From a bacterium M00.F.Ca.ET.205.01.1.1 (GTDB taxonomy: Bacteria > Pseudomonadota > Alphaproteobacteria > Rhizobiales > Rhizobiaceae), in contig SRUQ01000003.1 of the NCBI GenBank assembly GCA_004791255.1, positions 458,623 to 522,622 on the forward strand: a stretch of 64,000 nucleotides of DNA. Reading direction: 5' to 3'. This document shows, piece after piece, positions 8,690 to 17,738 of the stretch. The stretch's first letter is position 1. The number at the start of each line of letters is the position of its first letter. The position numbers and the translations under genes are program-made. The notes under the pieces are model-generated. The model made no database searches. It was given only the letters and a program-made list of their open reading frames with translations, and was not told the DNA's origin.

Positions 8690-9234
8690 GATGCGCTGAC
8701 CTGGATGGTTCCGTCGGCCATCACGGTGCCGGACAGGATCTTGCCGCTGTCGGTGTTGCGAACCTTGATGAGGTCGCCGGCCGAACCGGGCTGCAACGTC
8801 ACGGCGGTGGCCGATATAGTCAGTCCGCCGGCGATGAAGAAGACTTGCACAGCAGCGCCCTGTTCGACCAGCCAGGCCTCGCGAATAGCGGCGGAGGGAA
8901 TGTAGCGGCCGGGCAGCAGGGTGCGCTTGGCGATCTTGCCCTGGAGCTCCACGGCGAGGGTTGCGACGGCATCGGGCTTGTGCTTGCCCGGGATGAGGGT
9001 CACCTGCTTCAAGGCGGCGAGTTCGATGGTTTCGCCGGGATAGATGACCCGGTTGGGGATCAGCACGACCTCGCCGGTCGCCTGATTGCTGGCGATCTGC
9101 GTGGCCGACTGGTTGCCCGATTGATTTGCCGATTGATTTGCCGATTCCTGGGCGAAAGCCGGCACGCCGCCGGCCACCAGCGCAAGGGCGAGCGCGGTGC
9201 GGCAAAATGCGGAACAGGAGATCGGCATCGCCAT
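8686..9234 (-). CDS. flgA: Flagellar P-ring assembly chaperone FlgA
   Basis: FlgA is the periplasmic chaperone that helps FlgI polymerise into the P ring. The 182-residue product has a signal peptide ending near residue 29 (VPAFA), then a spacer with repeats of Asn-Gln-Ser (about residues 31-50), then a SAF-like domain. It lies directly upstream of its client flgI with a four-base overlap. The repeat-coded spacer is unusual and differs in base pattern from the rest of the gene. Confidence 0.9.
   Translation of the reverse strand: MAMPISCSAFCRTALALALVAGGVPAFAQESANQSANQSGNQSATQIASNQATGEVVLIPNRVIYPGETIELAALKQVTLIPGKHKPDAVATLAVELQGKIAKRTLLPGRYIPSAAIREAWLVEQGAAVQVFFIAGGLTISATAVTLQPGSAGDLIKVRNTDSGKILSGTVMADGTIQVSAS
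9119..9146. repeat. 12 bp tandem repeat inside flgA
   Basis: GATTGATTTGCC occurs at 9119-9130 and again at 9131-9142, followed by a third partial copy (GATT). Read on the minus strand it encodes repeating Asn-Gln-Ser-Ala units just after the FlgA signal peptide. The unit is a multiple of three, so copy-number change would not shift the frame. Confidence 0.85.
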
Positions 9235-9240
9235 CGTCCG

Positions 9241-10029
9241 TTACCTGATGTTCTTGGAGACGACGGAAGCCATGTCGTCGGCCGCCTGGATCACCTTGGA
9301 ATTCATCTCATAGGCGCGCTGCGCCGAGATCAGCTCGGTGATTTCCTTGACCGGATCGACGTTGGAGGCCTCGAGATAGCCTTGCTGGATGGTGGCGAAG
9401 CCGGGGTCGCCGGGCACGCCGGCATTGGCTGGACCCGATGCCGTCGTTTCCTGGAACAGATTGTCGCCGAGCGGCGCCAGCCCCGCTTCGTTGGCGAAGT
9501 TGACGATCTGGAGCTGGCCGAGATTCTGCAGGTCGGTCTGGCCGCCGATGCGGGCGAAGACCTGGCCGGTCTTGTTGACGATGACCTCGACGGCGTCGAC
9601 CGGCACGTTGATGGCCGGAATGACGCTGGCGCCATCCACCGTCACCAGCTGGCCGGTGGCGTTGGTGTTGAAGGCGCCGGCGCGGGTATAGAGCGTGCCG
9701 CCATCGGCGCCTTCGATCTGGAACCAGCCGCGGCCGGTGAGCGCCATGTCGAAACTGTTGCCGGTGCTGGTCAGTTCGCCCTGGGTGTGGACGTTGCGCA
9801 CGGCCGTCGTCTTGACGCCGAGACCGATCGAAACGCCTTCGGGCACCAGCGAGGCGTTGGAGCGGTTGGGCACGCCTTGCGTGCGGTCGACCTGGTAGAG
9901 CAGGTCGGAGAATTCGGCGCGCGCCCGCTTGTAGCCGGTGGTGTTGATGTTGGCGATGTTGTTGGCGATGACTTCCAGATTGGTCTGCTGGGCATTCATG
10001 CCGGTGGCGGCGATTGCGAGTGCTTTCAT
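9241..10029 (-). CDS. flgG: Flagellar distal rod protein FlgG
   Basis: FlgG builds the distal rod of the basal body. The 262-residue length is standard. The N-terminal rod motif ([20 protein letters not shown]) and the C-terminal motif with [20 protein letters not shown] are characteristic of rod/hook proteins, and length together with the [13 protein letters not shown] core distinguishes FlgG from FlgF. It is followed by flgA after 6 bp and preceded by fliE after 11 bp, so it belongs to the same transcript. Confidence 0.97.
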   Translation of the reverse strand: MKALAIAATGMNAQQTNLEVIANNIANINTTGYKRARAEFSDLLYQVDRTQGVPNRSNASLVPEGVSIGLGVKTTAVRNVHTQGELTSTGNSFDMALTGRGWFQIEGADGGTLYTRAGAFNTNATGQLVTVDGASVIPAINVPVDAVEVIVNKTGQVFARIGGQTDLQNLGQLQIVNFANEAGLAPLGDNLFQETTASGPANAGVPGDPGFATIQQGYLEASNVDPVKEITELISAQRAYEMNSKVIQAADDMASVVSKNIR

Positions 10030-10040
10030 GGCCCGGCTCC

Positions 10041-10364
10041 TCAGATGCCCATGCGACTGACTTCGAGATAGGCCGAGACGACCTTGTCCCGGATGGCGAC
10101 GGCGGTCTGCAGCGCCTGCTGTGCGCTCATCACGGCATCGACGACCTGGCGGGTGTCGGCATCGCCCTTGAGCGCCTGCAGCGACACCTGCTCGGCATTC
10201 TGCATTGTGCTGACGGTCTTGGAGGCCGCCTGGCTCACCGCCTCGGCGAAGGAGGTGCCGAGATTGCCCGCGGTCGTGGGCGCGACGCCGCCCTGAAGCA
10301 GATCCGTCGCCGCGTCGCCCAATCCAGGCTTGAGATTAAGCGCGCCGATGCCATTCACGATCAT
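10041..10364 (-). CDS. fliE: MS-ring/rod junction protein FliE
   Basis: FliE links the MS ring to the proximal rod and is the first export substrate. The 107-residue protein has the expected variable N-terminus and a conserved helical C-terminus ([20 protein letters not shown] then AYLEVSRM). It overlaps flgC by ATGA at 10364-10361. Confidence 0.95.
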   Translation of the reverse strand: MIVNGIGALNLKPGLGDAATDLLQGGVAPTTAGNLGTSFAEAVSQAASKTVSTMQNAEQVSLQALKGDADTRQVVDAVMSAQQALQTAVAIRDKVVSAYLEVSRMGI

Positions 10365-10777
10365 TGGTTCCTCATCAGGTCGATGGTCATTGAAATGAGG
10401 TCGCGCGCCTGCTTGACGACCTGCAGGTTGGCCTCATAGGAGCGGTTGGCCTCGGTCATGTCGGCCATTTCGATCAGTACGTTGACATTGGGCATCTTGA
10501 CGTAGCCCTTGTCGTCGGCGGCCTCGTTGCCGGGCTGGAACTCGACGGGAAAGTCGCTGGGATCGCGATCGATCGAGTTCACCTCGACCGTCGAGCTGCC
10601 GGAAGCCCGGTCGAGCTCGGAGACGAAGCTGATGGTCTTGCGGCGATAGGGGTCGGAGCCGGGCGTGGTGCCGGTCGACTGGGCGTTGGCGAGGTTTTCC
10701 GAAACCACGCGCAGGCGCTGCGACTGGGCGCCGAGGCCGGATGCTGCGACTTTGAGGGCTGAGGTGAGCGCGTCCAT
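10361..10777 (-). CDS. flgC: Proximal rod protein FlgC
   Basis: FlgC is a proximal rod subunit exported by the flagellar type III system. The 138-residue protein has the N-terminal rod motif ([20 protein letters not shown]) and the C-terminal segment [20 protein letters not shown]. It lies two bases behind flgB and overlaps fliE, in the order flgB-flgC-fliE found across flagellated bacteria. Confidence 0.96.
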   Translation of the reverse strand: MDALTSALKVAASGLGAQSQRLRVVSENLANAQSTGTTPGSDPYRRKTISFVSELDRASGSSTVEVNSIDRDPSDFPVEFQPGNEAADDKGYVKMPNVNVLIEMADMTEANRSYEANLQVVKQARDLISMTIDLMRNQ

Positions 10778-10779
10778 GT

Positions 10780-11160
10780 TCAGCTCTTGACCGCCATCAT
10801 CATCATCGAATGGAATGCCTTGACGATCGCCGTGTTGAGCTCGAAGGAGCGGCGGATCTCGCCGGCCTTCATCAGCTGATCTTCCAACACGACGCTGTTC
10901 TTGGACGGCATGACGACGCCATCGTCTTCCTGCGGCTTGATCGAGAAGCCTGCATTGGTCGCGGCTGTGCCGAGATGCCCTTCTTGCGTGGCCTGCAGCG
11001 ACACGGCGGCGCGGTCGAGCACCTTTTCGAAGGGCTCGACATCATTTGCCGTGTAGCCTGGCGTGTTGGCATTGGCGATGTTGCCGGCGACCGCCGACTG
11101 GCGCACCGACAGCCACTGCGCCTGCTTGGCGGCGAGATCAAAAAGGGAAACAGGCTCCAT
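10780..11160 (-). CDS. flgB: Proximal rod protein FlgB
   Basis: FlgB is the proximal rod subunit next to the MS ring. The 126-residue length is usual. The conserved motif [20 protein letters not shown] is present near the N-terminus and a helical C-terminus ends the protein. The upstream gap to the unknown membrane protein gene is 86 bp, the longest within this part of the operon, so an internal promoter is possible. Confidence 0.95.
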   Translation of the reverse strand: MEPVSLFDLAAKQAQWLSVRQSAVAGNIANANTPGYTANDVEPFEKVLDRAAVSLQATQEGHLGTAATNAGFSIKPQEDDGVVMPSKNSVVLEDQLMKAGEIRRSFELNTAIVKAFHSMMMMAVKS

Positions 11161-11246
11161 GGGAATCTCCGGGCATGTGCTCGGAGACTAGGCCGCCAGT
11201 CTTGCGCGGACCTTGCGGTCGGCCGCAAGGCAGAGCCACGGCGGCC

Positions 11247-12053
11247 CTACCTGGAAAGCTCGATCACCTGGCTGGTGCTGGTGACCATGACCCATTTGCC
11301 GCTGCGCTGCTCGATAGCCGACACTGTGCTGGAATCCGGCAGCGTCGAGCCACGCTGGACCATCCATAGCCCGGTGTCGTCCTCGATCATGGCACGGCCA
11401 TTGGCGACGTGAACCAGGCGGAATTTCGCAATATCAGCGGGAAAGGGCTGGTCGCCGGGCGGCGCCGGTTCGGAATCGTCCTGAACCGTTCCGGTGGCAA
11501 GCAGGTCGATAGCGGTGTTGGGAACGTCCTTGGCGGTCAGCGGCGCGCTGCGTTGGGCCACCACGCCGCCGCCGGCGCGTCCCGAATTGGTGCCGGTGCC
11601 GCCGAACTTGATCGCCTGGACGCCGAACTGCTCCTGGTTGAAAAAAATGTACCAGGGAAACAAAGCGCAGATCAGGCCAAGCGTGACGCCGAGCGCGGCG
11701 ACCACGATATCGCTTCTGCGATCGGCCTTCTTCTCCGTCTTCGGAAACTGCGCCCTTGGCGGCTGCGGCCATTCGGTGACGGGAAACAAGTCATCGATCA
11801 GGGATTCGCGGCTGACTTGGACGGCCTCCACGGGAGGGGCGGCCGGCGGCTCGCCGCGCCAGGCTGCCCTGGGCAGAGGGGGTCTTGCCGCCTTTGCAAG
11901 GACGGCCTCGGTCTTCGCCGCCCTGGCGCGAGCAGCCTTTGCCTTGACAGCTCTGGCCTCCTCGGCCCGGGCTTCCTCCGCGGCGTTGGCCTCCTCGATC
12001 ATCTCGCGCAACACCCGCTCGGTGTACTGGCGCTCAGTCTCCTGGTTCGGCAT
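11247..12053 (-). CDS. Unknown single-pass membrane protein of the flagellar operon
   Basis: The 268-residue product is not recognised as a named family. Its first 80 residues are strongly helical and rich in Ala, Glu, Arg and Lys with many AEEAR/AARA-type repeats; a single membrane helix follows at about residues 130-150 (DIVVAALGVTLGLICALFPW); the rest is probably periplasmic. It overlaps the fliI stop region by 20 bp and precedes flgB, so it is expressed with the rod and export genes. A charged cytoplasmic helix beside the export ATPase could contact FliI or FliH, but that is inference. It could equally be a stator or basal-body accessory protein. Confidence 0.85.
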   Translation of the reverse strand: MPNQETERQYTERVLREMIEEANAAEEARAEEARAVKAKAARARAAKTEAVLAKAARPPLPRAAWRGEPPAAPPVEAVQVSRESLIDDLFPVTEWPQPPRAQFPKTEKKADRRSDIVVAALGVTLGLICALFPWYIFFNQEQFGVQAIKFGGTGTNSGRAGGGVVAQRSAPLTAKDVPNTAIDLLATGTVQDDSEPAPPGDQPFPADIAKFRLVHVANGRAMIEDDTGLWMVQRGSTLPDSSTVSAIEQRSGKWVMVTSTSQVIELSR

Positions 12054-13434
12054 TCATCTTTCCCTTGAGATGGCGGGCCAGATCGGAGAACGGATCGACC
12101 GACGGACGGTCCCTGGGCGACTGCGTCAGCGCCTCGTAGATCAGCGGCACCTGGCGCACGGCGATGTCGAGTTCGGCGTCGACGCCGCCCTGGTAGGCCC
12201 CCAGCAGGCGGATGTCGCGCGTGTCCTCGAAGCGCGAGATCATCGATTTCAGCCGCGTCACCAGCGCGCGCTGTTCGACGCTCCAGGCCTTGCCGGCCAG
12301 CCGCGATATCGAGGATAGCGGGTTGACCGGCGGATAGCGGCCCTGCTCGGCGATCATGCGGTCGAGCACGACATGGCCGTCGAGGATGCCGCGCACCGAA
12401 TCGGCGACCGGATCGTTGTGGTCGTCGCCGTCGACCAGCACGGAAATGATGGCGGTGATCGACCCTTTGCCCTCCGCGCCCGGCCCGGCGCGCTCGAGCA
12501 GCTTGGGCAATTCGGTGAAGACCGAGGCGGGGTAGCCGCGAGCGACCGGCGGCTCGCCGGTTCCGGTCGCCACCTCGCGCAGCGCGTGGGCAAAGCGGGT
12601 GATCGAATCCAGCACCAGCAGCACGCGGTGCCCCTGGTCGCGAAAATGTTCGGCAACGCGCATGGCGGTGTCGGGCGCACGGCGGCGCATCATCGCGCTC
12701 TCGTCGCTGGTGGCGACGACGGCGACGGTCTTGGCCATGCTGTCGCCGATCGTGTCCTCGAGGAATTCGCGGACCTCGCGTCCGCGTTCGCCGATCAGCG
12801 CCACCACGACGGTATCGAAGGCATCGGCACCGGCAAGCATGGCGAGCAGCGTCGACTTGCCGACGCCGGAGCCGGCAAACACGCCGAGGCGCTGGCCGAA
12901 GCAGAGCGGCGTGAAGATGTCGATGACCTTGACGCCGGTCATGAACGCCGTGCCGACGCGCTGCCGGGCCATGGCACCAGGCGTCGCGGCCGCTGCCGAC
13001 ATGTCGTCGCCCCTGATCAGCGGCGGGCCGCCGTCGATCGCCCGGGTGAGCGCGTCGATGGTACGGCCGCGCCACGAGGCGTGCGGCGCCACCGCGAGCG
13101 GGCCGCGGCGGAACACGGCGTCGCCGATGCCTGCATCGGCGCTGCGTTCGAAAGGCGCCACGACGATTTCGTCACGGCTGATCTTGACGATCTCGCCGCG
13201 GCGGGTGCCGGCATTGCCGCGCTGTTCGACGATATCGCCCAGCCTGGCGATGTCGGAAAGGCCGCGCACCTTGTAGTGCGTTGGCGTGACTTCGGCGACG
13301 CGGCCACCGCGCTTGATCAGCCCGCCGGCATCGCTGAAGCGCCTGATAACCCGTTCCAGCGCCACAAGCCGGTCTTCCGGCGCCGGCTGGAGTTGGTATT
13401 CACGCGCACGCAGGGATTGCTGGTCTGATGACAT
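12034..13434 (-). CDS. fliI: Flagellar type III export ATPase FliI
   Basis: FliI is the hexameric ATPase that feeds substrates to the flagellar export gate. The 466-residue protein has the F1-ATPase-like fold: a Walker A P-loop GSGVGKST at residues 188-195, a Walker B strand around VLLVLDSITRFA, and the family stretch GYPASVFTELPKLLERAG. ATG at 13434 is one base past the flgF stop. The 3' end overlaps the next gene by 20 bp, which suggests coupled translation. Confidence 0.97.
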   Translation of the reverse strand: MSSDQQSLRAREYQLQPAPEDRLVALERVIRRFSDAGGLIKRGGRVAEVTPTHYKVRGLSDIARLGDIVEQRGNAGTRRGEIVKISRDEIVVAPFERSADAGIGDAVFRRGPLAVAPHASWRGRTIDALTRAIDGGPPLIRGDDMSAAAATPGAMARQRVGTAFMTGVKVIDIFTPLCFGQRLGVFAGSGVGKSTLLAMLAGADAFDTVVVALIGERGREVREFLEDTIGDSMAKTVAVVATSDESAMMRRRAPDTAMRVAEHFRDQGHRVLLVLDSITRFAHALREVATGTGEPPVARGYPASVFTELPKLLERAGPGAEGKGSITAIISVLVDGDDHNDPVADSVRGILDGHVVLDRMIAEQGRYPPVNPLSSISRLAGKAWSVEQRALVTRLKSMISRFEDTRDIRLLGAYQGGVDAELDIAVRQVPLIYEALTQSPRDRPSVDPFSDLARHLKGKMNAEPGD

Positions 13435-13435
13435 G

Positions 13436-14161
13436 CTACGACTTCGAGCCGAGCGTCTTGATCGCTTCGTCGGTGGAGGAATCCGTCTGCCGCATCAGCG
13501 CCGCGGTGTTCTCGAAGGCGCGCTGGACCATGATCAGCCGGGTCATCTCCAGCACCGGATTGACGTTGGATTCCTCGACGAAACCCTGAGCGACGCCGAC
13601 ATCGGAGCGATCGGTGACCGGTTCGGGCGTGCGCGCGGGAACGACGCCGGAATTGCCGTAGCGCACGAAATTGTCGCCCGGATCGAAATTGTAGAGGCCG
13701 ATCGAGCCGACGAGCTGGTCGTTCTGGCGCAGCGAGCCGTCGGCTCCCGCCTTGGGCGGGCCATTGCGGGGATCGAGCTGGATCGGCGCGCCGCCGGCGT
13801 CCAGCACCGGATGGCCCTCGATCGACATAAGCTCGCCATTCTCGTTCATCGAAAAGCGGCCGTCACGGGTCATGACCGTGCCGGCAGGCGTGTCGATGGC
13901 GAACCAGGCGTCGCCCTGGATGGCGAAATCGAACGGATTACCGGTCTCGCTCAGCGGGCCGTGGGCGCCGGAAAGGTAGGTCTTGCCGGAGGAGGCGAAG
14001 GACACCGATTTCGGCCCGGTGCCGGACACCACGTCCTCGAACTTCACGCCGGTGGCGCGAAAGCCGACGGTGTTGGCGTTGGCGACGTTGTCGGCGATCG
14101 TGTCGAGCCGGCGCTCGAGCGCGATTTGCGAGGAAAGGGCGACGTAGAGACTATCCCGCAT
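13436..14161 (-). CDS. flgF: Proximal rod protein FlgF
   Basis: FlgF is a rod subunit. The 241-residue protein starts MRDSLYVALSSQIALERRLD and carries the rod motif with VANANTVGFRATGVKF; the C-terminus has MTRLIMVQRAFENTAALMRQ. It is shorter than FlgG and lies upstream of fliI as in Sinorhizobium clusters. It begins two bases past the DUF1217 gene stop. Confidence 0.95.
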   Translation of the reverse strand: MRDSLYVALSSQIALERRLDTIADNVANANTVGFRATGVKFEDVVSGTGPKSVSFASSGKTYLSGAHGPLSETGNPFDFAIQGDAWFAIDTPAGTVMTRDGRFSMNENGELMSIEGHPVLDAGGAPIQLDPRNGPPKAGADGSLRQNDQLVGSIGLYNFDPGDNFVRYGNSGVVPARTPEPVTDRSDVGVAQGFVEESNVNPVLEMTRLIMVQRAFENTAALMRQTDSSTDEAIKTLGSKS

Positions 14162-14163
14162 GA

Positions 14164-15285
14164 TCAGAACTTCATTTTCTGCATGGCCATCATCAGGTCG
14201 GTGGAGATGCCCGCGGTGACCGGTTTGGCGAAGAGCACGCTGATTGACGTCACCGCCGTCGAGGTCGGGTTGTTGACCTCGTACATGCTGGTGAAGCGGG
14301 TCAGGAACTTGCTCAGTTTCTCGGGATCGGAAAAATCCGAGATGTCGAGCTTCTGCTCGAACAGCTGCGCCTGCTTGTCGATGTCGGCGGTGGCGAAGGA
14401 ATCGGGCAGGCCGAGAGCGGTGCGCACCACGCTGGCAAGTGCGGTGTCGGCCAGCACGTCGTACCAGCTGGCGATGTCGGGCGCCTTGCGGTCGAAATAG
14501 AGCGCCAGCCGCACGCCCTCATTGGTCTTGCCGGCGTCTTCCTCCAGCGTCTGGCGCATGTACTTGTCGACGGTCGGCTGCTGGGCTGGATTGATGGTGG
14601 TGGCGTTCTCGCCGTACTGCTCGAAGTTGAAGGCCGAGGCGAGTGCCGCATAGGCGGGGTCCGTCTGCTTGTTGGCGACGCTTTCGGGGTCGCGCACGCC
14701 GCCTTGCAGGACTTGCTTGATGAGGTCCTTGTCCTCGGTCGTCGAATCGAGGCCGAACGCGGCCAGCGCATAGGTGTAGAGCCGGTTGTTGCCCATCAGG
14801 TCGTCGACGGACTTCACCTTGGTGATGTTGGCGAGGTAGTAGGTCGTCTCACCCTGCACATAGGCCGAGTTCGGATCGACGCCGGCGATCTGCGCCTGGG
14901 TGGCGTAGTTCTTGGTCACCAGCTGCTGCGCCTTGTTGTAGATGGTCGCATCGGCGCCGTTGGCGGCGAAGTTGAAGGCGCTGACGAATTGGGCGTAGCG
15001 CTTGTCGGTCAGCTTGTTGGCGAAGCTGTTGGGATTGGAGACGCCTTCCTTGAGCGCCTTGACCATAAAGGCTTTGGCGTAGTCCATGTCGCCCAGGCCG
15101 TAGGCCTTCATGGCGTATTTGAACAACCGGTCATTTTTGACGAAATCGTCGATCGATTTCACCTTGGTGATGTTGGCGAGATAATATTGGGTATCGCGGT
15201 CGACCACCGGCTGCTGTTCGATACGATCGATCGATTTACTGATGTCTCTGGTGATGAGCTGGTAGCTGGTAAATGTATTGAGCAA
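14164..15285 (-). CDS. DUF1217 flagellar-cluster protein
   Basis: This protein family of unknown function is found in alphaproteobacterial flagellar loci. From the preferred TTG start at 15285 the protein is 373 residues. TTG is chosen because GGAGG lies seven bases upstream and the product then begins MLNTFTSYQL, as family members do; an ATG at 15363 would add 26 residues and run into the motA control region. Two internal repeats are visible: YYLANITKVKS occurs near residue 33 and again near residue 150, each followed by about 90 similar residues, and a third related segment follows. It is the first gene of the operon. Confidence 0.85.
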   Translation of the reverse strand: MLNTFTSYQLITRDISKSIDRIEQQPVVDRDTQYYLANITKVKSIDDFVKNDRLFKYAMKAYGLGDMDYAKAFMVKALKEGVSNPNSFANKLTDKRYAQFVSAFNFAANGADATIYNKAQQLVTKNYATQAQIAGVDPNSAYVQGETTYYLANITKVKSVDDLMGNNRLYTYALAAFGLDSTTEDKDLIKQVLQGGVRDPESVANKQTDPAYAALASAFNFEQYGENATTINPAQQPTVDKYMRQTLEEDAGKTNEGVRLALYFDRKAPDIASWYDVLADTALASVVRTALGLPDSFATADIDKQAQLFEQKLDISDFSDPEKLSKFLTRFTSMYEVNNPTSTAVTSISVLFAKPVTAGISTDLMMAMQKMKF

Positions 15286-15431
15286 GGACACGCCTCCGGC
15301 CGAAGCTATGCCGGCACGATAATCCCACTTCCTTGCGCGAAACTGAATCGCGCACGAGGCCACGATTCAAGCCTCACACAAGGCACGGAGATTATCCCTT
15401 GCACCTGACTTGAAATGCGGAAGGACCTGTC
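15286..15431. promoter_or_regulatory. Shared control region between the DUF1217 operon and motA operon
   Basis: This 146 bp gap must hold the promoters of two long divergent flagellar operons. An imperfect direct repeat is visible: ATAATCCC...CCTTGCGCG around 15319-15340 and TTATCCCTTGCACCTG around 15392-15407. An inverted repeat GAATCG (15345-15350)/CGATTC (15363-15368) lies between them. A Rem-type activator under VisNR control is the expected regulator, but the binding site is not established here. Confidence 0.45.
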
Positions 15432-16307
15432 GTGGGCATTCTGATTGGACTGGTGGTGACGCTTGGCTGCGTCCTTGGCGGCTTCATGGCCATGGGCGGG
15501 CATCTGCATGTGCTGGTTCAGCCATGGGAAGCCGTGGTCATCTGCGGTGCCGCACTCGGCACCTTCCTGGTCGCCAACCCGATGAAGACGGTGAAGGATA
15601 CCGGGAAGGGCATTCTCGAAGCCTTCAAGCAGGCGGTGCCGAAGGAACAGGATTACCTGGAAACGCTGGGCGTGCTGCACAGCCTGATGCGCGAATTGCG
15701 CTCGAAGTCGCGCAGCGAGGTCGAGGCGCATATCGACAATCCGGAAGAATCGGCGATCTTCCAGGCTTTCCCGACCGTGCTCAAGAACCATGACCTGATG
15801 AACTTCATCTGCGACTACTGCCGCATCATCATCATCGGCAACGCCCGCTCGCACGAGATCGAGGCGCTGATGGACGAGGAAATCCAGACCATCAGGACCG
15901 ACAAGCTGAAGGCCTATCATGCGCTGGTCGCGGTTGGCGACGGTCTGCCGGCGCTCGGCATCGTTGCCGCGGTGCTTGGCGTGGTCAAGGCCATGGGCGC
16001 ACTCGACCAGTCGCCGGAAATCCTCGGCGGCCTGATCGGCGCCGCCCTGGTCGGCACCTTCCTCGGCATCTTCCTGTCCTACGCCGTGGTCGGCCCGGTC
16101 GCCACCAAGATCAAGACGGTGCGCGAGAAGAAGAACCGCCTCTACATCATCGTCAAGCAGACGCTGCTGGCCTACATGAACGGCGCGCTGCCGCAGGTGG
16201 CGATCGAGTTCGGCCGGAAGACCATCTCGTCCTATGAGCGGCCGACCATCGATGCCGTCGAGCAGAGCACGATGAACACCGGCGGTGCCGAGAAGAAGGC
16301 CGCTTGA
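15432..16307 (+). CDS. motA: Flagellar motor stator protein MotA
   Basis: MotA forms the proton channel and torque-generating stator with MotB. The 291-residue protein has four membrane segments (two at the N-terminus starting [20 protein letters not shown], two after residue 165) and the large cytoplasmic loop that contacts FliG. It starts at GTG with GGAAGGA seven bases upstream. The stop overlaps the fliM start (TTGA). motB is not in the window. Confidence 0.96.
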   Translation: MGILIGLVVTLGCVLGGFMAMGGHLHVLVQPWEAVVICGAALGTFLVANPMKTVKDTGKGILEAFKQAVPKEQDYLETLGVLHSLMRELRSKSRSEVEAHIDNPEESAIFQAFPTVLKNHDLMNFICDYCRIIIIGNARSHEIEALMDEEIQTIRTDKLKAYHALVAVGDGLPALGIVAAVLGVVKAMGALDQSPEILGGLIGAALVGTFLGIFLSYAVVGPVATKIKTVREKKNRLYIIVKQTLLAYMNGALPQVAIEFGRKTISSYERPTIDAVEQSTMNTGGAEKKAA

Positions 16308-17296
16308 GCGATGCACGACAGAACAGTGCCAACACTGCCAACACTGCCATGACCAGTCCGGGCAGCCCAGCACTCGCGCGCTCGCTGATCATCGAGCGCC
16401 TGGTCGGCGACAGCGGCGAGGCCGCCCAGGTCACCGACGCCGGCCGCGCCATGGCAGAACGCGCCGTGCCGCTGCTGCAGAAGGGCCTGACGAGCGAGCT
16501 TGGCGTTCCCGTCATCGTCGACCTCAAGGAGGTCGAGGTCAGCCGCGTGCCCGAGGCGCGCTCGCGCGCCGGCGACACATTCGCCATGACCGTCGTCGGC
16601 TCGCCGGCGTCCTCCGATGCGATGACCCTGGTGATCGATGCGCCGGCGATCGCGATCATGGTTTCCACCTTGTTCGGCGGCGATCCGGATCTGCCGGTGA
16701 CGCCGATCGAGCGCGACCTGTCGCCGATCGAGACCGATGTCTCGACAATGGTCTTCCAACAGGTTGCGCAGGCGCTGAATGGATCGGGACGCCGCTCGCT
16801 CGAGCTCCGCCTGCCGGCGCCAAGGGCGATGTCGGGCCTGGAAGCAAAGCGCCACGTGCTGCGCGACGGCGCGGCGATCCGCATCGTGCTTGGCATCTCG
16901 ACGCCGGCCGACAGCGGCACCATCACCATCATGATGCCGCAGCGCGTCGTGCTGGCCAGCCGCGGCGGCACGGCAAACGCCAGCGAGGACAATCAGGGCA
17001 ACGAGTGGCGCTCACGCTTTTCGGAAGAGGTGATGCGCTCGACGGTGGCGCTCGAAGCCACCATGCCGCTGGCGCGGCTGACGCTTGGCGACCTCGCCGG
17101 CCTCGAAGTGGGCCAGGTCATCGATTTCGAGGAGACGGCGCAGTCGCGGGCGCGCCTCAGCGCGCGCGGCCAGACGCTGTTCGTATGCGAGTTCGGCAAA
17201 CTGGGGCAGAATTACACCGTCCGAATCAGGCATCCCTACGATGCCGGGCAGGATTTCATCGATGGGCTCATGCCGGCTGGCGCCGGGCACGCCTGA
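16304..17296 (+). CDS. fliM: Flagellar C-ring switch protein FliM
   Basis: FliM is the middle subunit of the C-ring switch and binds CheY-P. The 330-residue frame starts at TTG 16304, overlapping the motA stop as TTGA, with AAGG upstream; ATG at 16349 is an alternative that would remove 15 residues. The first residues contain a 9 bp tandem repeat (AACACTGCC twice at about 16330-16347). A central CheC-like domain and a C-terminal SpoA domain (around [20 protein letters not shown]) fit FliM, though the N-terminal part is divergent, as in other rhizobia. Confidence 0.88.
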   Translation: MSDARQNSANTANTAMTSPGSPALARSLIIERLVGDSGEAAQVTDAGRAMAERAVPLLQKGLTSELGVPVIVDLKEVEVSRVPEARSRAGDTFAMTVVGSPASSDAMTLVIDAPAIAIMVSTLFGGDPDLPVTPIERDLSPIETDVSTMVFQQVAQALNGSGRRSLELRLPAPRAMSGLEAKRHVLRDGAAIRIVLGISTPADSGTITIMMPQRVVLASRGGTANASEDNQGNEWRSRFSEEVMRSTVALEATMPLARLTLGDLAGLEVGQVIDFEETAQSRARLSARGQTLFVCEFGKLGQNYTVRIRHPYDAGQDFIDGLMPAGAGHA

Positions 17297-17313
17297 GCTT
17301 TTGGAGACGACGC

Positions 17314-17700
17314 ATGGGCAAGACCAAGGCAGCACCTGAACTCGACCAGCCGGACGAGCAGCTCGACCGGGCCATCGAGGAACTGCGCGGGGTCCTTCAT
17401 GAAGAGGAGCAGCGCCCCGATATCGCGTTCAGGGCAGCGTCGGCGGCCAATTCGAGCGTCATCATGAACATTCCGGTCGATGTCCAGATCATCCTGGGCA
17501 GCACCGAGATGCCGGTGTCGGATCTGATGGCGCTGCAGAAGGGATCGACGGTGGCGCTCAACCGCCGCATCGGCGAAGCCGTCGACGTGGTGGTCAACGG
17601 CCGCAAGATCGCGCGCGGCGAGATCACCGTGCTCGAAAGCGATCCGTCGCGTTTCGGCATCAGGCTGACCGAAATCATCGCCGGCACGAAGGGCGCCTAG
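17314..17700 (+). CDS. fliN: Flagellar C-ring switch protein FliN
   Basis: FliN forms the lower C ring together with FliM. The 128-residue protein has a charged N-terminus and a complete SpoA domain ([20 protein letters not shown] through to GIRLTEII). ATG at 17314 has GGAGA seven bases upstream. A longer open frame starting at 16285 runs through fliM in another phase and is not coding. Confidence 0.96.
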   Translation: MGKTKAAPELDQPDEQLDRAIEELRGVLHEEEQRPDIAFRAASAANSSVIMNIPVDVQIILGSTEMPVSDLMALQKGSTVALNRRIGEAVDVVVNGRKIARGEITVLESDPSRFGIRLTEIIAGTKGA

Positions 17701-17738
17701 ACTATGGGGTCGGGGCGTTGGCAGCGAGGGCGGAAGGC

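Noticed and set aside
8845..10071. 408-codon plus-strand open frame
   Set aside because: Antisense to flgA and flgG, which are certain; composition is that of a shadow.
15363..15414. Possible riboswitch-like structure upstream of motA
   Set aside because: Only short dyads are present and no known riboswitch core could be recognised; the region is better explained as divergent promoters.
16285..17313. Upstream part of a 471-codon frame reading into fliN
   Set aside because: It runs out of phase through fliM, is Arg/Gly-rich and has no ribosome site; only the part from 17314 is FliN.
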